Below the pieces are notes generated by a model that was not told the origin of the DNA, made no database searches, and was given only the letters and a program-made list of their open reading frames with translations. This document shows positions 11,766-24,710 of a stretch of DNA of 64,000 bases, in pieces (position 1 is the first letter of the stretch; each line of letters begins with the position of its first letter). The translations under genes were made by a program, and so were the position numbers. Origin of the DNA: Armigeres subalbatus (Eukaryota; Arthropoda; Insecta; Diptera; Culicidae); contig NC_085140.1 of assembly GCF_024139115.2 (NCBI RefSeq), positions 415,412,283-415,476,282 on the forward strand. The letters are read 5' to 3'.

Positions 11766-14700
11766 GTTGGAATTTCCAAAGGGAAATTCGTTGGAATTTC
11801 TAAATGGAAATTCGTTGGAATTTCCAAAACAATTTTTTTTTATTTCCAAAGGGAAATTTGTTGGAATTTCTAAAGGGAAATTCGTTGGAATTTCCAGTGG
11901 GAAATTTTTTGGAATTTCCAGAGGGAAATTCGTTGGAATTTCCAAAGGGAAATTCGTTTGAATTTCCAAAGAGAAATTCGTTGGAATTTCCAAAGGGAAA
12001 TTCGTTGGAATTTCCAAAGGGAAATTCGTTGGAATTTCCAAAGGGAAATTCGTTGGAATTTCCAAAGGGAAATTCGTTGGAATTTCCAAAGGGAAATTCG
12101 TTGGAATTTCCAAAGGGAAATTCGTTGGAATTTCCAAAGGGAAATTCGTTGGAATTTCCAAAAGGAAATTTGTTGGAATTTCCGAAAGGAAATTTGTTGG
12201 AATTTCCAAAGGAAATTCGTTGGAATTTCCAAAGGGAAATTCGTTGGAATTTCCAAAGGGAAATTCGTTGGAATTTCCAAAGGGAAATTCGTTGGAATTT
12301 CCAAAGGGAAATTCGTTGGAATTTCCAAAGGGAAATTCGTTGGAATTTCCAAAGAGAAATTCGTTGGAATTTCCAAAGGGAAATTCGTTGGAATTTCCAA
12401 AGGGAAATTTGTTGGAATTCCCAAAAGGAAATCCGTTGAAATTTCCAAAAGGAAATTCGTTGGAATTTCCAAAAGGAAATTCGTTGGAATTTTCAAAGGG
12501 AAATGCGTTGGAATTTCCAAACGGAAATTAGTGGGAATTTTCAAAGGGAAATGCGTTGGAATTTCCAAACGGAAATTCGTTGGAATATCCAAAGGGAAAT
12601 TCGTTGGAATTTCCAAAGGGAAATTCGTTGAAATTTTCAAAGGGAAATTCTTTGGAATTTCCAAAGGGAAATTCGTTGGAATTTCCAAAGGGAAATTCGT
12701 TGGAATTTCCAAAGGGAAATTCGTTGGAATTTCCAAAGGGAAATTCGTTGGAATTTCCAAAGGGAAATTCGTTGGAATTTCCAAAGGGAAATTCGTTGGA
12801 ATTTCCAAAGGGAAATTCGTTGGAATTTCCACGGGAAATTCGTTGGAATTTCCAAAGCAAATTCGTTGGAATTTCCAAAGGAAATTCGTTGGAATTTCCA
12901 AAGGAAATTCGTTGGAATTTCCAACGCAAATTTGTCGAAATTTCCAAAGCAAATACGTCGGAATTTCCAAAGGAAATACGTCGGAATTTCCAAAGGAAAT
13001 ACGTCGGAATCTCCGAAGGAAATACGTCAGAATTTCCGAAGGAAATTCGTCGGAATATCCAAAGGAAATTTGTCGGAATTTCCAAAGGAAATTCGTCGGA
13101 ATTTCCAAAGGAAATTCGTTGGAATTTCTAAAGGAGATTCGTTGTAACTTCCAAAATAAATTCGTTGGAATTTTCAAAGGAAATTCGTTGAAATTTCCAA
13201 AGAAAATTCGTTGGAATTTTAAATGGAAATTCGTTGGAATTTCCAAAAAAAAATTCGTTGGAATTTCCAAAGGGAAATTCGTTGGAATTTCCAAAGGGAA
13301 ATTCGTTGGATTTCCAAAGGGAAATTCGTTGGAATTTCCAAAGGGAAATTCGTTGGAATTTCAAGGGAAATTCGTTGGAATTTCCAAAGGGAAATTCGTT
13401 GGAATTTCCAAAGGGAAATTCGTTGGAATTTCCAAAGGAAATTCGTTGGAATTCAAAGGAAATTCGTTTGAATTGCCAAAAGAAAATCGTTTGAATTTCC
13501 AAAGGAACATTCGTTAGAATTTACAAAGGGAAATTCGTTGGGAATTCCAAAGAGAAACTCGTTGCAATTTCCAAAGGAAATTCGTTGGAATTTCAAAGGA
13601 AATTCGTTGGAATTTCAAAGGAAATTCGTTGGAATTTCAAAGGAAATTCGTTGAATTTCCAAAGGAAATTCGTTGGAATTTCAAAAGAAATTCGTTGGAA
13701 TTTCCAAAGGAAATTCGTTGGAATTTCCAAAGGAAATTCGTTGGAATTTCAAAGGAAATTCGTTGGAATTTCCAAAGGAAATTCGTTGGAATTTCCAAAG
13801 GAAATTCGTTGGAATTTCAAAGAAATTCGTTGGAATTTCTAAGGAAATTCGTTGGAATTTCAAAGGAAATTCGTTGGAATTTCCAAAGGAAATTCGTTGG
13901 AATTTCCAAAGGAAATTCGTTGGAATTTCAAAGGAAATTCGTTGGAATTTCAAGGAAATTCGTTGGAATTTCAAAGGAAATTCGTTGGAATTTCCAAAGG
14001 AACGTCGGAATTTCCTAAGGGAATGCATTGGAATTTCCAAAGGAAATTCGTTGGAATTTCCAAAGGAAATTCGTTGGAATTTCCAAAGGAAATTCTTTGG
14101 AATTTCCAAAGGAAATTCTTTGGAATTTCCAAAGGAAATTCTTTGGAATTTCCAAAGGAAATTCTTTGAAATTTTCAAAGGAAATTCTTTGAAATTTCCA
14201 AAGGAAATTCGATGGAATTTCCAAAGGAAATTCGTTGGCATTTCCAAAGGAAATTCGTTGGAATTTCCAAAGGAAATTCCTTGGAATTTCCAAAGGAAAT
14301 TAGTTGGAATTTCCAAAGGAAAATCGTTGGAATTTCCAAAGGGAAAATTCGTTGGAATTTTCAAAGGGAAAATTTGTTGGAATTTTCAAAGGGAAAATTC
14401 GTTGGAATTTCCAAAGGGAAATTCGTTGGAATTTCCAAAGGGAAATTCGTTGGAATTTCCAAAGGGAAATTCGTTGGAATTTCCAAAGGGAAATTCGTTG
14501 GAATTTCCAAAGGGAAATTCGTTGGAATTTCCAAAGGGAAATTCGTTGGAATTTCCAAAGGGAAATTCGTTGGAATTTCCAAAGGGAAATTCGTTGGAAC
14601 TTTTAAATGGAAATTCGTTGGAATTTCCAAAAGGAAATTCGTTGGAATTTCCAAAGGAAATTCGTTGGAATTTCCAAAGGAAATTCGTTGGAATTTCCAA

Positions 14701-17700
14701 AGGAAATTCGTTGGAATTTCCAAAGGAAATTCGTTGGAATTTCCAAAGGAAATTCGTTGGAATTTCCAAAGGAAATTCGTTGGAATTTCCAAAGGGAAAT
14801 TCGTTGGGATTTCCATAGGGAAATTCGTTGAGATTTTCAAAGGGAAATTCGTTGAATTTCAAAGGAAATTCGTTGGAATTTCCAAAGGAAATTCGTTGGA
14901 ATTTCCAAAGGAAATTCGTTGGAATTTCCAAAGGGAAATTCGTTGGAATTTCCAAAGGGAAATTCGTTGGAATTTCCAAAGGGAAATTCGTTGGAATTTC
15001 CAAAGGGAAATTCGTTGGAAATTCCACGGGAAATTCGTTGGAATTTCCATGGGAAATTCGTTGGAATTTCCATGGGAACTTCGTTGGAATTTCCAAAGGG
15101 AAATTCGTTGGAATTTCCAAAGGGAAATTCGTTGGAATTTCCAAAGGAAATTCGTTGGAATTTCCAAAGGGAAATTCGTTGGAATTTCCAAAGGGAAATT
15201 CGTTGGAATTTCCAAAGGGAAATTCGTTGGAATTTCCAAAGGGAAATTCGTTGGAATTTCCAAAGGGAAATTCGTTGGAATTTCCAAAGGGAAATTCGTT
15301 GGAATTTCCAAAGGGAAATTCGTTGGAATTTCCAAAGGGAAATTCGTTGGAATTTCCAAAGGGAAATTCGTTGGAATTTCCAAAGGGAAATTCGTTGGAA
15401 TTTCCAAAGGGAAATTCGTTGGAATTTCCAAAAGGAAATTCGTTGGAATTTCCAAAGGGAAATTCGTTGGAATTTCCAAAGGGAAATTCGTTGGAATTTC
15501 CAAAGGGAAATTCGTTGGAATTTCCAAAGGGAAATTCGTTGGAATTTCCAAAGGGAAATTCGTTGGAATTTCCAAAGGAAATTCGTTGGAATTTCCAAAG
15601 GAAATTCGTTGGAATTTCCAAAAGGAAATTCGTTGGAATTTCCAAAAGGAAATTCGTTGGAATTTCCAAAGGGAAATTCGTTGGAATTTCCAAAGGGAAA
15701 TTCGTTGGAATTTCCAAAGGGAAATTCGTTGGAATTTCCAAAGGGAAATTCGTTGGAATTTCCAAAGGGAAATTCTTTGGAATTTCAAACGGGAAATTCG
15801 TTGGAATTTCCAAAGGGAAATTCATTGGAATTTCCAAAGGGAAATTCGTTGGAATTTCCAAAGGGAAATTCATTGGAATTTCCAAAGGGAAATTCGTTGG
15901 AATTTCCAAAGGAAATTCGTTGAATTTCAAAGGAAATTCGTTGGAATTTCAAAGGAAATTCGTTGAATTTCCAAAGGAAATTCGTTGGAATTTCAAAGGA
16001 AATTCGTTGGAATTTCAAAGGGAAATTCGTTGGAATTTCAAAGGAAATTCGTTGAATTTCAAAGGAAATTCGTTGAATTTCAAAGGAAATTCGTTGGAAT
16101 TTCAAAGGAAATTCGTTGGAATTTCAAAGGAAATTCGTTGGAATTTCAAAGGAAATTCGTTGGAATTTCAAAGGAAATTCGTTGGAATTTCAAAGGAAAT
16201 TCGTTGGAATTTCAAAGGAAATTCGTTGGAATTTCAAAGGAAATTCGTTGAATTTCAAAGGAAATTCGTTGAATTTCAAAGGAAATTCGTTGGAATTTCA
16301 AAGGAAATTCGTTGGAATTTCAAAGGAAATTCGTTGGAATTTCAAAGGAAATTCGTTGGAATTTCAAAGGAAATTCGTTGGAATTTCAAAGGAAATTCGT
16401 TGGAATTTCAAAGGAAATTCGTTGGAATTTCAAAGGAAATTCGTTGGAATTTCAAAGGAAATTCGTTGGAATTTCAAAGGAAATTCGTTAAATTTCCAAA
16501 GGAAATTCGACAGAATTTCCAAAGGAAATTCGATAGAATTTCCAAAGGAAATTCGATAGAATTTCCAAAGGAAATTCGATAGAATTTCCAAAGGAAATTC
16601 GAAAGAATTTCCAAAGGAAATTCGAAAGAATTTCCAAAGGAAATTCGAAAGAATTTCCAAAGGAAATTCGAAAGAATTTCCAAAGGAAATTCGAAAGAAT
16701 TTCCAAAGGAAATTCGTTAAATTTCAAAGGAAATTCGTTAGAATTTCCAAAGGAAATTCGTTAAATTTCCAAAGGAAATTCGTTAGAATTTCCAAAGGAA
16801 ATTCGTTAAATTTCCAAAGGGAAATTCGTTAGAATTTCCAAAGGGAAATTCGTTAGAATTTCCAAAGGGAAATTCGTTAGAATTTCCAAAGGGAAATTCG
16901 TTAGAATTTCCAAAGGGAAATTCGTTAGAATTTCCAAAGGGAAATTCGTTAGAATTTCCAAAGGGAAATTCGTTAGAATTTCCAAAGGGAAATTCGTTGG
17001 AATTTCCAAAGGGAAATTCGTTGGAATTTCCAAAGGGAAATTCGTTGGAATTTCCAAAGGGAAATTCGTTGGAATTTCCAAAGGGAAATTCGTTGGAATT
17101 TCCAAAAGGAAATTCGTTGGAATTTCCAAAGGGAAATTCGTTGGAATTTCCAAAGGGAAATTCGTTGGAATTTCCAAGGGGAAATTCGTTGGAATTTTCA
17201 AAGGGAAATTCGTTGGAATTTCCAAAGGGAAATTCGTTGGAATTTCCAAAGGGAAATTCGTTGGAATTTCCAAAGGGAAATTCGTTGGAATTTCCAAAGG
17301 GAAATTCGTTGGAATTTCCAAAGGGAAATTCGTTGAAATTTCTAAAGGGAAATTCGTTGGAATTTCCAAAGGGAAATTCGTTGGAATTTCCAAAGAGAAA
17401 TTCGTTGGAATTTCCAAAGGGTAATTCGTTGGAATTTCTAAAGGGAAATTTGTTGGAATGCCCAAAAGGAAATTCGTTGAAATTTCCAAAAGGAAATTCG
17501 TTGGAATTTCCAAAAGGAAATTCGTTGGAATTTCCAAAGGGAAATTCGTTGGAATTTCCAAAGGGAAATTCGTTGGAATTTCCAAAGGGAAATTCGTTGG
17601 AATTTCCAAAGGGAAATTCGTTGGAATTTCCAAAGGGAAATTCGTTGGAATTTCCAAAGGGAAATTCGTTGGAATTTCCAAACGGAAATTCGTTGGAATT

Positions 17701-19320
17701 TCCAAACGGAAATTCTTTGGAATTTCCAAAGGGAAATTCGTTGGAATTTCCAAAGTGAAATTCGTAGGAATTTCCAAAGTGAAATTCGTTGGAATTGCCA
17801 AAGGGAAATTCGTTGGAATATCCAAAGGGATATTCGTTGGAATATCCAAAGGGAAATTCGTTGGAATATCCAAAGGGAAATTCGTTGGAATTTCCAAAGG
17901 GAAATTCTTTGGAATTTCCAAAGGGAAATTCGTTGGAATTTCCAAAGGGAAATTCGTTGGAATTTCCAAAGGGAAATTCGTTGGAATTTCCAAAGGGAAA
18001 TTCGTTTAAATTTCCAAAGGGAAATTCGTTGGAATTTCCAAAGGGAAATTCGTTGGAATTTCCAAAGGGAAATTCGTTGGAATTTCCAAAGGGAAATTCG
18101 TTGGAATTCCAAAGGGAAATTCGTTGGAATTTCCAAAGGGAAATTCGTTGGAATTTCCAAAGGGAAATTCGTTGGAATTTCCAAAGGGAAATTCGTTGGA
18201 ATTTCCAAAGGGAAATACGTTGGAATTTCCAAAGGGAAATTCGTTGGAATTTCCAAAGGGAAATTCAGTGGAATTTCCAAAGGGAAATTCAGTGGAATTT
18301 CCAAAGGGAAATTCAGTGGAATTTCCAAAGGGAAATTCAGTGGAATTTCCAAAGGGAAATTCAGTGGAATTTCCAAAGGGAAATTCAGTGGAATTTCCAA
18401 AGGGAAATTCAGTGGAATTTCCAAAGGGAAATTCGTTGGAATTTCCAAAGGGAAATTCGTTGAAATTTCCAAAGGGAAATTTGTTGGAATTTCCAAAGGG
18501 AAATGCGTTGGAATTTCCAAAGGGAAATTTGTTGGAATTTCCAAAGGGAAATTCGTTGGAATTTCCAAAGGGAAATTCGTTGGAATTTCCAAAGGGAAAT
18601 TCGTTGGAATTTCCAAGGGGAATTTTTTTGGAATTTCCAATGGGAAATTTGTTGGAATTTCCAAAGGGAAATTCGTTGGCATTTCCAAAGGGAAATTCGT
18701 TGGAATTTTCAAAGGGAAATTCGTTGGAATTTTTAAAGGGAAATTCGTTGGAATTTCCGAACGGAAATTCATTGGAATTTCCGAACGGAAATTCATTGGA
18801 ATTTTCAAAGGGAAATTCTTTGGAATTTCCAAAGGAAAATTCGTTGGAAATTACAAAGGGAAATTCGTTGGAATTTCCAAAGGGAAATTCGTTGGAATTT
18901 TTAAAGGGAAATTCGTTGGAATTTCTAAAGGGAAATTCGTTGGAATTTCCGAACGGAAATTCATTGGAATTTTCAAAGGGAAATTCGTTGGAATTTCCAA
19001 AGGGAAATTCGTTGGAATTTCCAAAGGGAAATTCGTTGGAATTTCCAAAAGGAAATTCGTTGGAATTTCCAAAGGGAAACTCGTTGGAATTTCCAAAGGG
19101 AAATTCGTTGGAATTTCCAAAGGGAAATTCGTTGGAATTTCCAAAGGGAAATTCGTTGGAATTTCCAAAGGGAAATTCGTTGGAATTTCCAAAGGGAAAT
19201 TCGTTGGAATTTCCAAAGGAAAATTCGTTGGAATTTCCAAAGGGAAATTCGTTGGAATTTCCAAAGGGAAATTCGTTGGAATTCCCAAAGTAATATTCGT
19301 TGGAATTTCCAAAGTGATAT
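11766..19320. repeat. 7.5-kb minisatellite with 24/23/22-bp units
   Basis: Roughly 315-320 head-to-tail units follow one another. The basic 24-bp unit is the core GGAATTTCCAAAGGG followed by AAATTCGTT. Each contains an inverted pair, GAATTTCC and GGAAATTC, separated by about 4 bases. Unit length and sequence change in blocks: 24 bp at about 11766-12830; 23 bp with an ACGTCGG variant at about 12840-13130; 22-23 bp at about 13560-14330; 24 bp at about 14340-14620 and 14800-15590; 22 bp at about 15910-16490; 23 bp with GATAGAA and GAAAGAA variants at about 16500-16720; 24 bp with TTAGAA at about 16808-16990; a run of seven TTCAGTGGAA units at about 18265-18425. Because 24 is divisible by three and the unit has no stop in several frames, long open frames arise on both strands (519 and 584 codons on plus, 514 on minus); they are best read as artefacts. 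Confidence 0.97.
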
Positions 19321-19485
19321 TGATAATGACTAAACTATCACTGTAAATAGTTCATTACGCACCTTGAAAAGCATTTCCTTTGATTTATATTCCGCTGATT
19401 GCGATTTGCGATATTATTCATCACTTTTGGTACCTTCAGTTATTGTCAACATGCAAACAAATGCCACCTCGAACTCCGCGTACAC

Positions 19486-19686
19486 TTTAAGGGCACTCCT
19501 CACGGAATCCAATTTTCAAAGTACTCGCGTTTTCAAGGGCGCACCATTCGATACGGAAGCAACGCACAACTGTCATTTTTATTTTTTTAGCTTTGCCTCG
19601 TCGTTGTGCGTAACTTCCGTATCGAGTGGTGTGCCCTTGAAAACGTGAGTACTTTGAAATTTGGATTCCGTGAGGAGTGACCTTAA
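19486..19686. mobile_element. Foldback MITE flanked by TTAA
   Basis: Two arms of about 83 bases are inverted copies of each other, at 19491-19570 and 19603-19682. They read GGGCACTCCTCACGGAATCC on the left and the complement with few mismatches on the right, and are separated by a loop of about 32 bases. TTAA stands at both outer edges, the target duplication of piggyBac-type transposases. No coding capacity. Half-copies of the same arm lie near 50061 and 56915. Confidence 0.8.
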
Positions 19687-20492
19687 GTTAATGATATCTC
19701 GTGAGGTGAATGGATTCCGGTGCTGTACGGAGTTCGGTCCCTCACAGTACGAAATGTACGGTCATCATACTTATGCTCATGTTTATGAGAAGGGCGTAGA
19801 TGAGTTAGCAACGTCATCGGATAGCATTGTAGGCATTTTTTTTTAATCCAGATACGTAGCGTATATTGAACATGGGCAGTGGGAAATGAAAGTGAAATGG
19901 GGTGATATGAGCATGAGGCTCGGTAGCCATCAAACACTCAAAGGTACGCCTGGGTTGCTTTGATAGAACGTCCAAATTGAATATTAGGTGACGGTAAAGA
20001 ACCAAAATCTTTGAGCCAACAACTGGGCCTAAAGTTACAAATTCCATCAAATTCCATGACAGACTTAAAGATAATATACTTCTTCATAAAAAGCTAAAAG
20101 TTTTGATTATCCGACGAAATGCTTTTTCTACTCGAAAACAATTAAATAAAGCTCTTTTTTTCCTGTACTCATTTTTGTGATTTTTTTAGCAGAAGTATTA
20201 AGGATGCTGAAAAATGCCAACCTATATAAGAGCATATCATCAATAATAAAACAGACACCTTAACATGTCCATATCGAGTCATAGTGTGGAGCAGTAAACA
20301 TTTGGGAATGATTGCTTCCAGCTCCACTAAGCTTGAGAAGCAACTTTTTTCAATGCTTAACTTTTATTACCATCTGCTTCCAAATGGCTCCATATCTCCA
20401 ATAGAAAACTCGCTACCACCGAGCAACACGCGTCATTTTTCCCAAACTGTGATGTGACAACATTTCACACCAACCGGCGACGACGTAAGCCT
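19687..20492. other. Non-coding, nothing recognised
   Basis: Short open frames only, with no domain or splice context. Confidence 0.4.
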
Positions 20493-20500
20493 CACGTGGA
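20493..20500. repeat. Left 8-bp target site duplication CACGTGGA
   Basis: Identical to 21399-21406. Confidence 0.85.
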
Positions 20501-21398
20501 CAGGGTTGCCACATATACAGATTTTTCTGTATTTTACAGATTTCTGAGGTAAGGCTGTGACCAAGAATCTGTATATACAGATATACAGATTTTTGGAAAA
20601 TTTACAGATTTTACAGATTTCTTGAGGTTTTCGGTACCAACAATTATTGTAAATTACTTTTATGCTGCTCTGAAATGATCTTATTAAAAGCCATTTTGAG
20701 ATTAAATAAATTCCAATTAAAAAATACAGAACATATGGTCTCTGGTAGATTTTGTTCTAAATTGGCAATTCAATGATTTTGAAATTCGATCAGATTATTA
20801 TTTTAATACATTCAGATTATATTTTTATACATGTGGTTTCGGAAAACGCTCTAAAAATAATACTAAAGAATCAGGTCTAACTATCATTGATCATATCTGA
20901 AATGCTTTGAAACAGTTTATCAGTGCTTCTTTTCAGTGTGGCTGAATATTAGTCCAATAAAGTTGTTGTGAATATAGCCAAATTCCCCCCGGATAAAAAA
21001 TACAATAGAGTTGCAATAAAATATCATAAAAATACAATACATTTTATTAATGAGCATTAAATTCTATTGTTTTTATATCATACCAGTTAAAGTGCCATAT
21101 TGTTATTCCAACAGAGGTAATAAGTTCTATTGCCAGTAAAATGTCGGCAATAGAATACAATAAATTCAATTGTAATGGCAAAAATTTGTTCGAGAAAAAA
21201 TCGATTTTGTGAAATGTGAAATGTGCAAACAAATGCTAAATATTGACATGTCTGACATGTCTTTCAAAACTAACTTTATTAAAGACGATTTTAATTTGGT
21301 TCAGATGTATACAGATTTTCAATACAGATTTTTTGACTTGAAATACAGATATAAAGATTTTCTGGGTCAAAAATACAGATTTAAATGTGGCAACCCTG
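20501..21398. mobile_element. Non-autonomous hAT element, 898 bp
   Basis: The ends are CAGGGTTGCCACAT and its complement ATGTGGCAACCCTG, flanked by perfect CACGTGGA duplications. Both subterminal regions repeat TACAGATTT many times in inverted relation. The interior is A/T-rich, and no transposase motif is seen in any frame. Family assignment rests on TIR start (CAG), TIR length and the 8-bp duplication. Confidence 0.85.
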
Positions 21399-21406
21399 CA
21401 CGTGGA
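21399..21406. repeat. Right 8-bp target site duplication CACGTGGA
   Basis: Matches 20493-20500. Confidence 0.85.
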
Positions 21407-24036
21407 TCCGAGCATGACAAACTTCTATGCATCTCATGTGAGAAAAAAAGCCATAAGTTGAGCATCCCAATCTGTGACGGTGTCCAACTCGTCGGGACTC
21501 CCGTAACGATGTCTCTCCTCCCTAACCAACGAGCGGCATCCCAACTCGCCGCATCGTCCTTGACAGCGACGTCGCATCATAACCGCAATTTGTTTCCCTC
21601 TATCCAATCCGCCGTCCTCGCAACTGTTGTAGCCAACCACCCACACCCACATTATGGAACTGCTAACTCGACACAGTGCATATCGATTTCACCTCGGGAG
21701 GTGCGGGCATGCAATGCTCCACGTTTGGGCTCCAGACTCTCGAAATGATCGAATCATCTGGATGGAAAAATTCTCCATCAAGTTTTCTTTTTACATTATT
21801 TTCGTTTTCCATCTTCTCCAAGCTTGTTATTATTAATTTAATGCCATCAATTTCATCCGTACCGCTGTACATTCGTTAGTTTCAGTCTGGTTTTGTTCGA
21901 CGGTGTATTGTTCAGTGAATAAATTTGTACTTACGTTTGAATCAGATAACAAAACATTGAATGAATTCACAAAGATTCTGATATTTTAATTTAACTAATT
22001 TAACTGTTTCATATCAGCTATCAAAATTCATGAGAATCATAATCTGAGCAAATTTCAATAGCCATTCAAACGAATTCTACAAATTCAGACACACCGCTCC
22101 ATATAATTGAAGTTTTGAAGATTGCGACTGTACGGATGACGACGACTGCGACTTGTGGACTATAGAAAACGCCTTGTTTATCCATCCGGATCCGACTGTT
22201 TTTCTTCGTAGAAATTCATCATTTTAGGATTTCTTATCGTTCGTGGAATTAACAAACGACTTCATTAGCGCAATCAATGGGCCAGAAAATTGACTCAAAC
22301 CCGTCTATGTAAATAAATATTAAAACGTTCCTCGGAATGAATCATTTCAAGGGCAACGAGCAAATCGAAACGTTGAGAACAAAGTTCAATCAAATTAACT
22401 GACAAAAATAAAAGGAAATCCAAACCGAAATTCATCACGATACCCTCCATCGAAGAGCAAAATGAAATGAATCGAAGTAAAAAGTGTATCGTTGATTTCA
22501 TCCCGAAGGTTTCCCCCCGAAACGCGTTGCTCCCAGGATCGACTTCCAGCTGAAGAGAAGAAAAAAAAGTAAGGCAAATATTATAGAAAATTGTCATCAT
22601 TTTTCATTTTTTTTTTGCTGTTTGAACGAAAAAGAATGGGATAAGAATGAAAGTGGAATGATTGTCCACCGACCCGGTTGAAATCGGATTCGTCTCTTCA
22701 CAGCAGCTACCATCGCACCAACGTTCATGGGGAGAAAAGCGTTCGAGTAGTGGGCGAAAGAAACAAAAAACACTGACGAGAAGGATGATGGGAGGAATTT
22801 GAATTTTCATGTGATTTATGACCGTTGTTGGAAATTGGTAATTGACATATAGCGAGAATACAACGAACGGGCTGTGAGCAACAGGAACCACACGTGGAGG
22901 TCAACACACATGAATGGTTGTTTTCGGTGGAGAATTTTTCTGCCCACTTGGAACACCACAAGCGAAGCGTTTTCATTATGAGATGTGCATAAGAAAGGGG
23001 AGATTTACATAATGTAGTGATTACTGATTGAATAACGGGATATGTCCGGTTTGGGTTTAGGACCAATTCGGTCGTGAAATTGCAAAAATTGATAAATGAA
23101 TGGTAGGAATTCTATTTTACATAATCAAAAACCAATTCGCATTCTATGTTCGTCACAGAATGGAAAACATTTGGAATGCTGTCGCTACTACAAGAAATCA
23201 ACATACTTTAGGGAACATTTTGGTCATCAAAAAAGACCCATCTATGAGCTCAAATATATTTTATTACCCTTCACATCCTTCGGCAAATAAAGCAATAAAT
23301 AAACGCCAATAGCGTTCCCATCATTAAGTGTTGTCAAGAAATATCCAAATTTTACACAGCAATAATAGATGAAGTTAAACGGCTTGTGAAAAATAATTTT
23401 AAACTAGCAGTGAACGTGGACAGCCGAAATCGTCGACAGATACGTTTGTAATAACTTCGTTGCGCGTTGGGCGGCGTAAATGGGTGTGGCAGATTTTTTT
23501 TCGCTGAATTTTCTCGCAAGCTCTGCTCTTTTGCGGGAATTCATTCAAGTTTCCAGTGGGATTTCTACAAAATTTACACGAGTTATTATCCAGAAGCTCC
23601 ATCAGAAATTATTTGCCGACTCTTCAGTGTTTCGACAAAAAGTTATTTTTCTGAATTATTTCACGATTTTTTTTACGAATTTCCACGATTTTTTTCTGAC
23701 TGTCATATCCATCCGTTGCAAATTCTTTTAAATGTCCATTGAAAATTATGCAATTTTTTTTCAGGAAGTTCTTCTGAATTTCCGCGAGCTTTTTTTCCGA
23801 ATTTCGTCAGAAACTCTCCGAATTTCCACAAACAAATCTTCCACGGGTAATTCTTTTTATTATCCACGGGAAGTTCTTCTGATTTTTTACGGGTTACTCA
23901 TGGGCTTTTGCACACCTGAGCAGATTAGAAGTTCTCTTCGTTGGAATGCCTGGCTTCACGTTAAATTGACGCTTCAATGTTTCTTCGCAGCAACAACTCT
24001 ACTTGGGAAAATTGGTGGTTTCCTCGTAGGTAGATA
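21407..24036. other. Non-coding; GC-richer patch and decayed repeat tract
   Basis: The stretch 21470-21730 is GC-richer than its surroundings and open in more than one frame, without a recognised domain. TTAGTTTCAGTCTGG near 21878 resembles an arthropod initiator (TCAGT), which is weak evidence of a promoter. From about 23480 to 23910 there are irregular repeats around GAATTTCC and CACGGGAAGTTCTTC, described separately. Confidence 0.3.
23480..23910. repeat. Decayed GAATTTCC/GGGAA-type repeat tract
   Basis: Irregularly spaced, diverged copies of motifs such as TTCTGAATTTCCGCGAG, CGAATTTCCACAA and CCACGGGAAGTTCTTCTG. The style matches 46500-49000 and, loosely, the unit of the large minisatellite. 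Unit borders cannot be drawn. Confidence 0.4.
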
Positions 24037-24640
24037 TCACCTTGTGTGGGATCGCTTAATACCACTTCGAGTAACGTTGGCTAATGCTCCAAACACGAGG
24101 TTGACAACGAATCTTTCGGAGATCCCATTCGGTTCATCTTCGATCAGGTCACAGTTGGTATCCTGTGCCGTACTTCGTTGGGTCACCTTAATGGGTTCGT
24201 GGCAAGAGCCTTCTTGGCTCACATCTGGTCGGTGAAAGTCAACTATCGTACCAGCGTCAACCAAATCCAGACGCTCTCAAAGCTGGCAACAGTGGTCTTC
24301 GTCTTCGGGTCGGCCAAGCAACAATCGACAGCAAATTACAGCGAACGACCTTCAGCACCAGCTTTTCTGTATCGAGACAGTCATCTTGACATTTCACCAC
24401 CGTGTGCAGGCGTCCATTTGCAGCAAGACTGATACTTTCGCTGCAACCACATCTGCAAAACACAGGACCCTTATCCTTTTTGAAGGGGTCGTATCCTGCA
24501 GACGATGATCGACGCTGATCTTTCCTCCGCGTTGATGTCCACTGATATGGAGCAAGGTGCCGAAACACTTCCATAGTCAACAGAGTCTCTCCATTGCAAG
24601 ACATTTTAAGAGAGGAGACAACACGGAGCTCAAGAAGCAA
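24037..24640 (-). pseudogene. Possible decayed coding remnant, unidentified
   Basis: Two consecutive minus-strand frames (24640-24257 and 24264-24037) overlap slightly and read charged, protein-like sequence. The first has a Cys cluster, FCRCGCSE. A frame change joins them. GC content is above that of the flanks. No family is recognised, and the plus strand is also open over part of the tract, so the strand is uncertain. This could be a piece of a transposable element. Confidence 0.2.
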
Positions 24641-24710
24641 TTATGGCTTTATAATGCTCTTGAAGTGAATTACTCTTCAAGTATGTTATAAAACCGCTAT
24701 AAATCTATAA

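Noticed and set aside
11804..19293. Very long open frames (up to 584 codons) on both strands across the minisatellite
   Set aside because: The 24-bp unit has no stop in several frames, so open frames in both directions follow automatically. They break wherever 23- or 22-bp units change phase.
21209..21748. 179-codon plus frame
   Set aside because: It begins inside the hAT element's terminal repeats and runs over the insertion border, so it cannot be one gene.
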